The notes under the pieces: model-generated
Seen by the model: the letters and a program-made list of their open reading frames with translations, nothing else
Database searches by the model: none
Told to the model about the DNA's origin: nothing
Position numbers and translations under genes: made by a program
In this document: positions 8,801-16,377 of the stretch, one piece after another
How positions within the stretch are numbered: the first letter of the stretch is position 1
Layout of the letters: each line of letters opens with the position of its first letter
Assembly (NCBI GenBank): GCA_946555455.1
Contig: CAMNSU010000018.1
Location: forward strand, 1-34,110
Direction: 5' to 3'
From: an uncultured Clostridia bacterium
Lineage (GTDB): Bacteria; Bacillota; Clostridia; RUG12999
Length of the DNA: 34,110 nt

Positions 8801-9094
8801 GAATTGGAATATACCGCCGACCCCGCCGCGCTCTCCGGCACGCTGACCTATATGACCAAAACGCAGGCAGTGAATCTGCGTGAAATGGGCTGGACGGCGG
8901 AAAAAGCGGAAGGGCTCTGTATGCTGGGCGACGGAAAAACGCTGGCGCTGATTATTGAGGACGATTTCGGTCTTTCCGGCGCGTCTGTGAATCCGAATGC
9001 CGGCGAAGAAGGACAACCGGCTGTCCGGTTAAACGAAATCTCCGAAGCGGACGCGGCAAAAATCTGGCTGGTACCGCTGAACGCGGCGCAGTAG
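5849..9094 (+). CDS. Cell-surface protein: Cthe_2159-like carbohydrate-binding, SLH and phytase-like esterase domains
   Basis: This 1081-residue exported protein has a signal peptide cut near residue 27 (ALVPAAFAAEE). Residues about 35-375 carry repeated beta-helix rungs (ITINGGYVYCRAVG, ITISGGTVIALAS, TTIDGGTVVGAG) typical of the Cthe_2159/DUF4353 family, whose founder binds cellulose and polygalacturonate. Residues 377-466 are a low-complexity linker with about eight PEGM-like units. Three SLH domains follow (about 500-671), which should attach it to the cell-wall secondary polymer. Residues about 686-1081 resemble the phytase-like esterase domain (FDPEGIAVDAEGNFWLADEYG, NRGFEGLTIAPSGKIYASLQS). 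SLH in the middle rather than at an end is unusual. ATG 5849 follows AAGGAGG. An adjacent in-frame ATG at 5852 is possible. It is probably monocistronic. Confidence 0.88.
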   Translation: MMNLKAKTVSFLLTLCLALALVPAAFAAEEQTAVVLSEIGITVDGAAISQDTTAAVYVSGRTETHEDVSEELKNVENTVITITKAGDYRISGAMTDAQIAVRAGENDAVTLILDGLDITCRTAPAIMVYSAAEPAVVGEAKVSILLAEGSENKVTGSHTRATEEDSVKHDAAISSNVSLLIDGDGALHVVGDNEGIEVKQKHLTINGGTISVESQDDPLNGSEDGVAHITINGGYVYCRAVGPEGDGIDSNGYITISGGTVIALASTKSMDSGLDSDMGTTIDGGTVVGAGNMYDALETDSRQLYMFLQFTQATDDLICVTAADGTPVFAYDFPLSYSYISFSNAQLAEGTYHVYIGGDIVGEERDGLYTNISSYTGGTQMHHGGTAANMGFPGGFPGGMGRPEGMEFPEGMTPPEPPEGMTRPDEMQRPQRPDGMTRPEGMEPPEGMGRPEGMGGGPRGPRGMESSSETETYDFVLTKENRSFTNVSGAEIKPADTPKSLPFTDVAADAWYFDAVQSAYTAGLIVGKTDTQFMPEDTVTGAELITMFYRADGGKTAAATEGNWYDVPKTWGEHHNIIGGDWTFAPDTALTREQMMDMLYRFLTYQNAGLTDSADLSAFADGAAVSGYAREAAEKLVAAGMITGDEAGLRPSGTLTRAETATILMRALHQTASAAQIYPVTVNPALYTKFDGSAEGYFADGLKTGFGSAITFKGYDAEGNPQFYGATDRGPSLDVPEDAALQKDYDAAKIFPAPDFTPSIGVITIKNGEAAVEESITLKNTDGTPLTGLPLPAGDLGATGETALDVNLQEITPDADGFDPEGIAVDAEGNFWLADEYGPFIAKFSADGTLLQKYAPGNGLPEILKYRIANRGFEGLTIAPSGKIYASLQSVLNINGETSKTATFVRILELDPKTGETKMFAYPVDVSAYKSPKNCKLGDIYAPDDNTLLVIEQGELADGTLSNIVYRADLTNATDITNVTYDGKELEYTADPAALSGTLTYMTKTQAVNLREMGWTAEKAEGLCMLGDGKTLALIIEDDFGLSGASVNPNAGEEGQPAVRLNEISEADAAKIWLVPLNAAQ

Positions 9095-9156
9095 ACAAAC
9101 AAAAGTCCGACTCGGAATAGACGGTTCCGAATTCACCTTCATTTCTAAACATAAAC

Positions 9157-9198
9157 AAACGGCGGGAAACCTGTGATATCAGGTTTTCCGCCGTTTTT
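9157..9198. terminator. Strong terminator, probably bidirectional
   Basis: A 17-bp stem with one G-T pair (AAACGGCGGGAAACCTG with its complement) has a 6-nt loop and is followed by TTTTT on the plus strand. It separates the 1081-aa gene from the converging large operon. The minus side has a weaker TTTGTTT tract. Confidence 0.88.
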
Positions 9199-9217
9199 GA
9201 TTTCTTTATCTATCGTT

Positions 9218-10906
9218 TTATTTCTTCTCCGGCGCAGCGGATTCATAGGTCGAAGCAACGCGCAAATCCGCCAGCCAACTGCTGATTTCGGTATTTCTGC
9301 CGCCATAGATACCCCATTTGGGGTCTACATAGTCGCAGTCAAACGTGCGGCAATAAAATTTGGTCTCTCCATTGTTTAATACCTGCAATTCTCCGTCGTA
9401 ATAGAAGGAAATCCAGCCTTTTTGCGTGTCGTCCGATACATGAATCGCCAGCACATAGTCATGCCATTCATTCGGCGCAAACGGAATGTCCCAGCAAAGC
9501 GTCTCCCGTTCGCCGCTTTTTACCACAGGGTTAAACTGCATCAGCCCAAGCTGTCCGTCCGTGGGATTGATGGTGATGGGATAGTTTTGCAGCATGGGAT
9601 TGACCTGTTCCTTGAATGCATATGCCTTCCATTGGAACCATGCATTTGTCGTCAGTTCCTGCGGCATATCAACCTTATACCGCCAGCCCAGATAATAGGT
9701 TTTGTCCTGTTCCACCGTCAACCCTTTCAGTCCGTGCACTTCATTGCGGTTCGCGCCGATATTTTTATGAAACTGAAACACTTTTCCATAAATCGGGTCG
9801 TCCACCACTTCAATGGAACCGCCCGGTTCTGTGTTCAGTTCTTTAAAATCTGCCGTACCGTTCTCCGGATTTGCATAGGCAATCAAATCAGGGCGCTGCG
9901 GATTCGGCGTGGGCGCCGGAATTCCCGCGGGACGCGGCGTGCGCATAGGCGGCGCGGGTGTTTCAATGGTAAACGTTTCACCGCTCACCTCCGGCGCGTC
10001 CGTCTGACCGCTGCGGTTATAGACTTCAAAGGAATAGATACTGACCGCTTGTGCGCCTGTAAACGCCGCGCGGACATATCTTGCTTTCACCGGAGAAAAA
10101 TCAATTTGCGTACCTTGCTCTGAAAGTTTTTCTCCACCGGCAACGCGCATAAAATTGACATTGTCCGCCGAAACCAAGATTTCATAGTTCTCTGTGCGGT
10201 CTTTGTAGTCATACAGCTTCACGGTATCAAAAACGACCGCTTCCTCCAAGTCAACGCACAGCCACATAAATTCCGTCTTGCGGGACGCCCAGCGGGTTGC
10301 TAAATCCATGTCCGCCGCAAATTTGGGGTAATAGGAATCGTTCCAGGAATCACTGGCAGACATCGGTTTTTGATATGCCAAGTTGTCCAGCCCCTCCACC
10401 GGTTCTGTGGGAATCGGGTCGGGCGGCAGCGTGATTTCCACACGGGAAAGCGTGGCGTTCCAATATACCGGAATACCCAGCGCGTCGCCGATTGCTTTGA
10501 GCGGCAGATAGGTGAATCCCTCGATTGTCACGACCGGACGCTCTATGGAAAGCGCAGCGCCGTCCGACAAAATGGGGAAATCCGCCCGCTCTGCGGCGCT
10601 GACGTCAAACGGTTCCGGCACAGAAACCGCCTGCTGTTCTCCCGCCTTCTCCGACGTGATTTCGACCTGCCGCTGCTGTTCGTTCCACGTCACCGTCCTG
10701 TGAAGCGCCGTCCCCAAGCACCGAAGTGGCAAATAGGTATAGTCGTCTACTGTCACGACAGGCATATCTGGCGTATATGCGGCGCGGTTGATTAAAATGG
10801 GAAAATCCGCCGTTTCCACGCGCAGCGGCGCGTCCTGCACGGCGGCAACGCTGCCGCAAATCATAAGCAAACACGCTGCCGTCACAATAGTGATACATCT
10901 TTTCAT
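9218..10906 (-). CDS. Secreted protein with stalk domains, discoidin domain and heparin-lyase-I-like C-terminus
   Basis: The 562-residue product has a signal peptide (1-22). Two repeats at about 33-84 and 108-159 (ADFPIL..., VVTVDDYTYLPLRCLG / VVTIEGFTYLPLKAIG, ending VEIT) are copper-amine-oxidase N-terminal-like stalk domains. Residues about 172-297 form an F5/8 type C (discoidin) carbohydrate-binding domain. A Pro/Thr-rich linker (about 315-340) leads to a C-terminal domain (about 343-555) resembling the concanavalin-like polysaccharide lyase group (PF14099 type, PL13/PL20-related): GWRYKVDMP, WFQWKAYAF, EWHDYVLAIHVSDD, GWISFYYDGE. It would cut a uronic-acid polymer by elimination. I did not locate catalytic residues with certainty. 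It is the last gene of the operon, 21 bp after its neighbour, and the only large one without SLH domains. Confidence 0.8.
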   Translation of the reverse strand: MKRCITIVTAACLLMICGSVAAVQDAPLRVETADFPILINRAAYTPDMPVVTVDDYTYLPLRCLGTALHRTVTWNEQQRQVEITSEKAGEQQAVSVPEPFDVSAAERADFPILSDGAALSIERPVVTIEGFTYLPLKAIGDALGIPVYWNATLSRVEITLPPDPIPTEPVEGLDNLAYQKPMSASDSWNDSYYPKFAADMDLATRWASRKTEFMWLCVDLEEAVVFDTVKLYDYKDRTENYEILVSADNVNFMRVAGGEKLSEQGTQIDFSPVKARYVRAAFTGAQAVSIYSFEVYNRSGQTDAPEVSGETFTIETPAPPMRTPRPAGIPAPTPNPQRPDLIAYANPENGTADFKELNTEPGGSIEVVDDPIYGKVFQFHKNIGANRNEVHGLKGLTVEQDKTYYLGWRYKVDMPQELTTNAWFQWKAYAFKEQVNPMLQNYPITINPTDGQLGLMQFNPVVKSGERETLCWDIPFAPNEWHDYVLAIHVSDDTQKGWISFYYDGELQVLNNGETKFYCRTFDCDYVDPKWGIYGGRNTEISSWLADLRVASTYESAAPEKK

Positions 10907-10927
10907 AAACGTTCTCCTTCCGGCATA

Positions 10928-13900
10928 TCAGTCCGCCAGCATACGGCTCATCACCGCTGCCGCTTCTGCGCGCGTTGCGTTTCTTTTCGGTTCAAAACAT
11001 CCTGTGTCCGTTCCGGTCATCAGTTCATGGTAACTGACATAGCAAACCGCTTCCATTGCCCACAAGCCAATTGCGTCCGTATCCGCATAGGTCGGTCTGC
11101 ATTCCGCCGGCACATCATTTCCAAATCCCAATTTCTTTGCCGCGCTCGCCGCCAGTTTACTCATTTCCTCCCGCGTAATCATGTCATTCGGACGGAACTG
11201 GCGATTCTGTGCAATCAGTCCGGCGTCCAGCGCAGTCTGCACCGCTCCGGCATACCAATCACCTGCCGACACGTCTTGGAATCCGTCCTGATACCGGCTT
11301 TCTTCCAGTTGCAGCAGCCGCACAATCATGGCAGTCCACTGCGCGCGCGTCAGCGTTTCGTCGGGACGGAACGCCCCATCTTCATCTCCGCGCACAATCC
11401 CTGCCGAAGCTACCCGCGTGACAGCGTCTTTTGCCCAGTGTCCCGCCATGTCATAGAAAGAAACCGTTTTGTTCGGGTCTATCTCCGGCGGCCTGGTTGG
11501 GTCGGTGGGTTTGTCGCCGCCCGGCTGTTGTTCCGGCGCTGCTGCAATGTCGTCCGAAACACCGTAGAGCTGCGCTTTGGTATACAAAATCCGTCCGAAC
11601 CGCGAAATCCCTTTGACGCTCGCGCTAATGGCATTGGTGGTGTTGAGGATATGATATACTTCCTCATCATATAATCCCAAAACAATGTTTTCCGGATATA
11701 GCTGCGCCCGAAATCCTTTTCCTGCCCCGCCGTTCACCGCGCCGGAAAACACGTTCGGCGCTTGTTCAGGGTTGTAAATCACATATTTTATGGTGTTTGC
11801 AAACTTTTGCATGTGCTCCTGTGAAATGGTGTCATAGCCATATTTCATGGTGAGATGCAGTCCCGCAATGTCATATGCCATATGTGCGTCCACTGCGTCC
11901 TCCATTTTCCCGCCGTCCTGATGGTAGTTTGTTTCCTTGGGCCAATAATACCAATAATAATAGGTGTTTCCGTCTTTTTCACTTTCCACCATCTGGCTTA
12001 AAAACCAGTCCAGCGACGCCTGCACAATCTCTTTGTATTGCGCCGCTTTTTCAGGTTCCTCTCCCAGCAGTTCATGCGCTTTTGCCATATGAATCGGTCC
12101 GTGGTTAAACATCCATTGCTGGTTCCACGGAAATCCGCTTCCCGCGCGGTCGCCATAGTTGGACGCGCCGCCCATTGCAGCAAATGTCGCGTCGGTCGGA
12201 AACCGTTCATGTTTGGTCTGCGGGTCAATATAATAGGGAATCAAAAATTCCTGCAACGTTTCGTCGCACATTTTCACATAGGTCTTTGCGCGCTCCAGAT
12301 AAGTTTTTCCATAGCCTTTCGGGTCGCCGTCCGGCACTTCTTTCTCCCAAATGTCCGGCGTGTTTAAAATACATTCCGCCACATATGCCACATGTCCCAG
12401 CACCAATCCGTTTTCCGAACCGGCATATTTTTCGTCCGGTTCGCCCAGCGCTTTATTGGGCCACGCTTTTTCCACTCTTCCGGTAAACACCGTTCGCCCG
12501 TCTCCGCCCGGCTGGTCGTTGCGCGCATATAAAATGGAATCCGCGCCTTTCAGCATTGGCTCCAGCAGGCGTGTGTCTTTTGTGATTTCATAGACCATAC
12601 ACATTCCGTCAATGTCCGCACCCGCCGCGCCATATGCCATGGCGTTTCCGACATTGTCTTTTGCCGTCTGATATTTTTTCTTTGTATATGCTGCAAACGA
12701 TTCCAATTCGTCCTTCGACAGCGGCCCGTTCACGTCCGTGAACGCCATGGTTCCCGACGCTGCGCCCGGTTTGGGAAGCTGTGCGCCGTTTTCTTCCACT
12801 GCCGCAGAATGATAGACCTGCAACACCCAAAAACTCGGTTCTCCAGTTGACTCCACTGCCGTCAGTTTCACATACCGCGCTTGTACGGCGTCAAAGAGAA
12901 TCAAGTGCGGCTGGTTCGCCTGATTGCCCAGCGTGCCGCCATCCGCCACTTCCTCCCAAACTTTGCCGTCAACAGACACTTCAACGACATATTTCTGGAC
13001 GCGCAGCGAATAGTCTGCGGCGAGTATTTCGTCAAATTCCTTGACCTCGCCCAAATCGACCTGCACCCATTGGTTTGCCGTTTCTCCTTTTGCTGCGCTC
13101 CACCGCGTTTCAAAATCACCGTCCACGGCTTTATCCGCCGCATAGGTATCGCTCCACTGGGAACTTGCTTCCGCTTTTTTGCCGCGCGCCAAATCCAACT
13201 CTTCCGCCTCTTTTTTCGCGCCGGTCGAACCGGTAGGTGTCTCTTTTTCAGTCGAACCGGTAGATGTCTCTTTTTTAGAAAAATCACTTGAAATTTGTCG
13301 GCTTACTGTCTCTGCAATTGCTTTCGCGCCTGCCGGATTGGGATGAATCTTATCCTCAAAATTCGCCGCCATATTGCTGGTCGCCGTATATACGTCAATA
13401 ACAGGAATATTATTTTTTTCTGCCATCTGCCGAATCGCTGGAATGATTTCGTTTTTGATGACGTCGGGCTGTATTTCATAATTCCCGTCGTCATATGCGC
13501 ACGGCGGCAGCAATGCATATATTTTAGGATTGCTCTGCAGTTTCTGATAATGCTGTATCATTTCCAGATAGGTGTTTGCAAACTCATTTTTCCCTTTTTC
13601 CCAGTTTGCTGTTTTTGCATCATTCGTGCCCAGCATAATCAAAATAACGTCCGGCTGATAGTCTTTCACTTTATCAAAATTTTCATGGTTCCAAAACGGT
13701 CTGTCTGAAGTTTTGAGCATACAATAGCCGCTCGCGCCGAAGTTCTGCACTTCATAGCTATTGCCCAGCAATTTCCCAAGCTGCGCCGGATAACAATCCG
13801 TTGTCCGGTTGGTTAATTTGGAACCATAGGTAATACTGTCGCCGATACATGCCACTTTTATTGCCGCTTTCTCTGCCGATATACTCGGAACAAAGGTAAC

Positions 13901-13942
13901 TGCCATGACAGCGGCAAGACATAGCGCTAATAATTTTTTCAC
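10928..13942 (-). CDS. Multidomain surface enzyme: SGNH esterase, discoidin, toroid module, SLH
   Basis: The 1004-residue protein has a signal peptide (about 1-23). Residues 28-218 form a complete SGNH/GDSL hydrolase with S36 in GDSITYG, G70, the GTND block (105-108) and the D197/H200 pair before PNPAG. Such domains often deacetylate polysaccharides. A Thr-Gly-Ser-Thr repeat linker leads to an F5/8 type C domain (about 249-380). Residues about 395-805 are a helical module with conserved GFPWNQQWM.NHGPIH and HMAYDI segments; I take it for an alpha/alpha toroid carbohydrate-active domain. Three SLH domains (829-1004) anchor it to the wall. The start is GTG 13942 behind AAGGAGGG. It is paralogous to the gene just upstream, which lacks the esterase. 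Confidence 0.85.
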   Translation of the reverse strand: MKKLLALCLAAVMAVTFVPSISAEKAAIKVACIGDSITYGSKLTNRTTDCYPAQLGKLLGNSYEVQNFGASGYCMLKTSDRPFWNHENFDKVKDYQPDVILIMLGTNDAKTANWEKGKNEFANTYLEMIQHYQKLQSNPKIYALLPPCAYDDGNYEIQPDVIKNEIIPAIRQMAEKNNIPVIDVYTATSNMAANFEDKIHPNPAGAKAIAETVSRQISSDFSKKETSTGSTEKETPTGSTGAKKEAEELDLARGKKAEASSQWSDTYAADKAVDGDFETRWSAAKGETANQWVQVDLGEVKEFDEILAADYSLRVQKYVVEVSVDGKVWEEVADGGTLGNQANQPHLILFDAVQARYVKLTAVESTGEPSFWVLQVYHSAAVEENGAQLPKPGAASGTMAFTDVNGPLSKDELESFAAYTKKKYQTAKDNVGNAMAYGAAGADIDGMCMVYEITKDTRLLEPMLKGADSILYARNDQPGGDGRTVFTGRVEKAWPNKALGEPDEKYAGSENGLVLGHVAYVAECILNTPDIWEKEVPDGDPKGYGKTYLERAKTYVKMCDETLQEFLIPYYIDPQTKHERFPTDATFAAMGGASNYGDRAGSGFPWNQQWMFNHGPIHMAKAHELLGEEPEKAAQYKEIVQASLDWFLSQMVESEKDGNTYYYWYYWPKETNYHQDGGKMEDAVDAHMAYDIAGLHLTMKYGYDTISQEHMQKFANTIKYVIYNPEQAPNVFSGAVNGGAGKGFRAQLYPENIVLGLYDEEVYHILNTTNAISASVKGISRFGRILYTKAQLYGVSDDIAAAPEQQPGGDKPTDPTRPPEIDPNKTVSFYDMAGHWAKDAVTRVASAGIVRGDEDGAFRPDETLTRAQWTAMIVRLLQLEESRYQDGFQDVSAGDWYAGAVQTALDAGLIAQNRQFRPNDMITREEMSKLAASAAKKLGFGNDVPAECRPTYADTDAIGLWAMEAVCYVSYHELMTGTDTGCFEPKRNATRAEAAAVMSRMLAD
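13224..13277. repeat. Two 27-bp tandem repeats in the esterase/discoidin linker
   Basis: Units at 13224-13250 and 13251-13277 differ at three positions and encode a repeated (K/T)E-T-(S/P)-TGST linker. Length is a multiple of three, so copy number can change without frameshift. Confidence 0.85.
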
Positions 13943-13961
13943 TGAGGTCGCCCTCCTTTTT

Positions 13962-16319
13962 TTACAGCATTCTACTCATGACCGCCGCCGCTTCCGCGCG
14001 CGTTGCATAGCGCATAGGCGCAAACAAACCGTCATCTGTTCCGGTCATGATTTCCTGATAGGTCACAATGCGAACCGATTCCCGCGCCCATGCGCCGATA
14101 GCGTCCGCGTCCCGATAGAACAGTGTGAATTCTTCCGGTATCTCTTTGCCGGTTCCCAGTCTCACCGCCGCGCTCGCCGCCAGTTTACTCATTTCCTCCC
14201 GCGTGATGGGTTCATTCGGGCGGAAACTTTTGTCCTCTGCAATCAGTCCGGCGTCCAGCGCCGCCTGCACAAAACCGGCATACCAGTCCGCCGCCGACAC
14301 GTCGCCGAACACGCCCAGATACCGTGTTTCTTTCAGTTGCAGCGCACGCGCTACCATTACCGTCCACTCTGCGCGCGTCAGCGTTTCATCAGGACGGAAT
14401 GTGCCGTCCGCATTGCCTTTGACAATGCCCAGCGACACTGCCCGTGCGACAGCGTCTTTTGCCCAGTGCCATTGCATATCGGAAAATTCTATTGTGATAT
14501 TCTGTTCTACCGGCGGTTTCACAACCGGTCCTGTTCCTGCCGGATTATTGTTGTTGTTTTCCGGCTGCTGCTCTTGTTTCACAACGCCGTCCTCTATGCC
14601 AAACATACGCGCTTTGGTATAGATTGTGCGTCCGAACCGCGCAATATTTGACGTAGCTGCGCCGACTGCGGATGACGTATTCTGCGTGTGATAGACCTTT
14701 TCATCATAGATCCCCAAAACAATGGGACATTCGTTCAAATGGGAACGCCGCTCATTATTGCCCATCGCATCTATTTTCCACGCAAACACATTCGGCGCCT
14801 GCGTTTCGTCATAAATGACATAATTGATGGTGTTTGCAATATTTTTCATATGTTCTTCGGAAATAGTGTCATACCCATATTCCAGCGCAAGAAACAATCC
14901 CATGATATCAAACGCCATATGTCCGATATCTTCCTTGGTTCCGCCGTTCATATTGTCCTTTTCCTTGGGCCAATACGGCCAGCTGTAGACCGTGTGTCCG
15001 TCCTTTTCATAGACGTCTAATTGTTCCAAAAACCAGTCCAGCGACACTTGCACAATTTCTTTATATTCCGCTATCATTTCCGCGTCGCCCTGCAACAATT
15101 CATTTGCTTTCGCCAGATGAATGAAACCGTGGTTAATCATCCATTGCTGGTTCCACGGAAACGCGTATCCAGCGCGGGAACTATAGCTTGCAGGGTCTGT
15201 CATGGTGGAGCGTGACGCTTCTTCCGTATAGCGTTCATGTTTCGTTTCAGGGTCGATATAGACCGGAATCATGAATTCCTGCATGGTTTCGTTACACATT
15301 GCCACATAGGTTTTCGCGCGTTCCAGATAGGTTTTTCCGTAGCCCTTGGGGTCGCCGTCCGGCACTGTTTCCTCCCAAACGCTCGGCGTATTCAAAATAC
15401 ATTCCGCCACATACGCCACGTGTCCCAGCACATTGCCGTTTTCCGAACCGGAATAGGTTTCGTTGGGCGCGCCGATTTCTTTGTTGGGCCAGCATTTTTC
15501 CACTTTTCCTGTGAACACCTTGCGCCCGTCGCCGCCCGGCTGGTCGTTGCGCGCATATAAAATGCCGTCCGCGCCGCGCAGCATGGGCGCCAGCAAACGC
15601 GTGTCTTTTGTGATGTCATAGACCATACACATTGCGTCAATCGCCGACTCGTCCTTATATGCCATCTTATTGTCCAGATTGTCTTTCGCCGGCTGATATT
15701 TTTTCTGCGCGTATGCCACAAACGATTCCAGTTCGTCCTTTGTCAGCTTTCCGTTAATATCCGTATATGCCATAGAACCTGTTCCCACGCCCGGTTTGGG
15801 CAGCGACACATTTTGGTCTGCCATTTCCACCGAATTGTATACCTGTAGAACAAACAAACTTGGCTCCGAACTTGCTTCTACTATCGTTAATTTCACATAC
15901 CGCGCTTCCACCGCGTCAAAAGAGATGGCATGAGGCTGGTTTGCCTGATTGCCCAGCGTACCGCCGTCCGCCACTTCTTCCCAAACCTTTCCATCGTTTG
16001 AGATTTCCACCAGATATTTTTGTGTGCGCAAACCATAGTCCGCCGTCAGCACAGTATCAAACTCTGCCGTTTTACCCAAATCGACCTGCACCCATTGATT
16101 TGCTGTTTCACCTTTTGCCGCGCTCCAGCGCGTATCAAAATCGCCGTCCACTGTTTTCCCCGCTGCATAACCGTCGTTCCACTGGGAACTTGCTTCCGCT
16201 TTTTTGCCGCGTGCCAAATCCAAATCATCCGCCGTTACCTCTGCGCGCACGCCGGTACCCATCAGCGTCAGCAACAGCAGCAGCGCCAAAAAAATACCGC
16301 TTCTTTTTGTCTGTTTCAT
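13962..16319 (-). CDS. Discoidin-toroid-SLH surface protein, paralogue of the next gene
   Basis: The 785-residue product has a signal peptide (1-26, ending GVRAE), an F5/8 type C domain (about 34-170), a roughly 410-residue helical module (about 180-590) and three C-terminal SLH domains (about 612-785). It is closely related over its full length to the downstream 1004-aa protein but lacks the SGNH domain. Shared blocks include AYVAECILNTP, GDPKGYGKTYLERAKTYV and a NQQWM.NHG motif. The helical module resembles the alpha/alpha toroids used by several polysaccharide lyases and glycuronyl hydrolases, but no catalytic assignment can be made by eye. ATG 16319 is chosen because AAAGGAGG lies at 16326-16333; the open frame continues 177 bp further upstream, across a hairpin and into the preceding gene. 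The next gene starts 19 bp after the stop. Confidence 0.85.
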   Translation of the reverse strand: MKQTKRSGIFLALLLLLTLMGTGVRAEVTADDLDLARGKKAEASSQWNDGYAAGKTVDGDFDTRWSAAKGETANQWVQVDLGKTAEFDTVLTADYGLRTQKYLVEISNDGKVWEEVADGGTLGNQANQPHAISFDAVEARYVKLTIVEASSEPSLFVLQVYNSVEMADQNVSLPKPGVGTGSMAYTDINGKLTKDELESFVAYAQKKYQPAKDNLDNKMAYKDESAIDAMCMVYDITKDTRLLAPMLRGADGILYARNDQPGGDGRKVFTGKVEKCWPNKEIGAPNETYSGSENGNVLGHVAYVAECILNTPSVWEETVPDGDPKGYGKTYLERAKTYVAMCNETMQEFMIPVYIDPETKHERYTEEASRSTMTDPASYSSRAGYAFPWNQQWMINHGFIHLAKANELLQGDAEMIAEYKEIVQVSLDWFLEQLDVYEKDGHTVYSWPYWPKEKDNMNGGTKEDIGHMAFDIMGLFLALEYGYDTISEEHMKNIANTINYVIYDETQAPNVFAWKIDAMGNNERRSHLNECPIVLGIYDEKVYHTQNTSSAVGAATSNIARFGRTIYTKARMFGIEDGVVKQEQQPENNNNNPAGTGPVVKPPVEQNITIEFSDMQWHWAKDAVARAVSLGIVKGNADGTFRPDETLTRAEWTVMVARALQLKETRYLGVFGDVSAADWYAGFVQAALDAGLIAEDKSFRPNEPITREEMSKLAASAAVRLGTGKEIPEEFTLFYRDADAIGAWARESVRIVTYQEIMTGTDDGLFAPMRYATRAEAAAVMSRML

Positions 16320-16341
16320 ACTTTGCCTCCTTTGACATCTA

Positions 16342-16366
16342 GGCTGACGGGAGTCTCCCGTCAGCC
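16342..16366 (-). promoter_or_regulatory. Intercistronic hairpin without U-tract
   Basis: A perfect 11-bp GC-rich stem (16342-16352 with 16356-16366) with a 3-nt loop lies between the 899-aa and 785-aa genes, 8 bp before the ribosome binding site of the latter. No T-run follows on the minus strand, so it is more likely an mRNA stability or processing element than a terminator. Confidence 0.7.
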
Positions 16367-16377
16367 CAAGACACATC

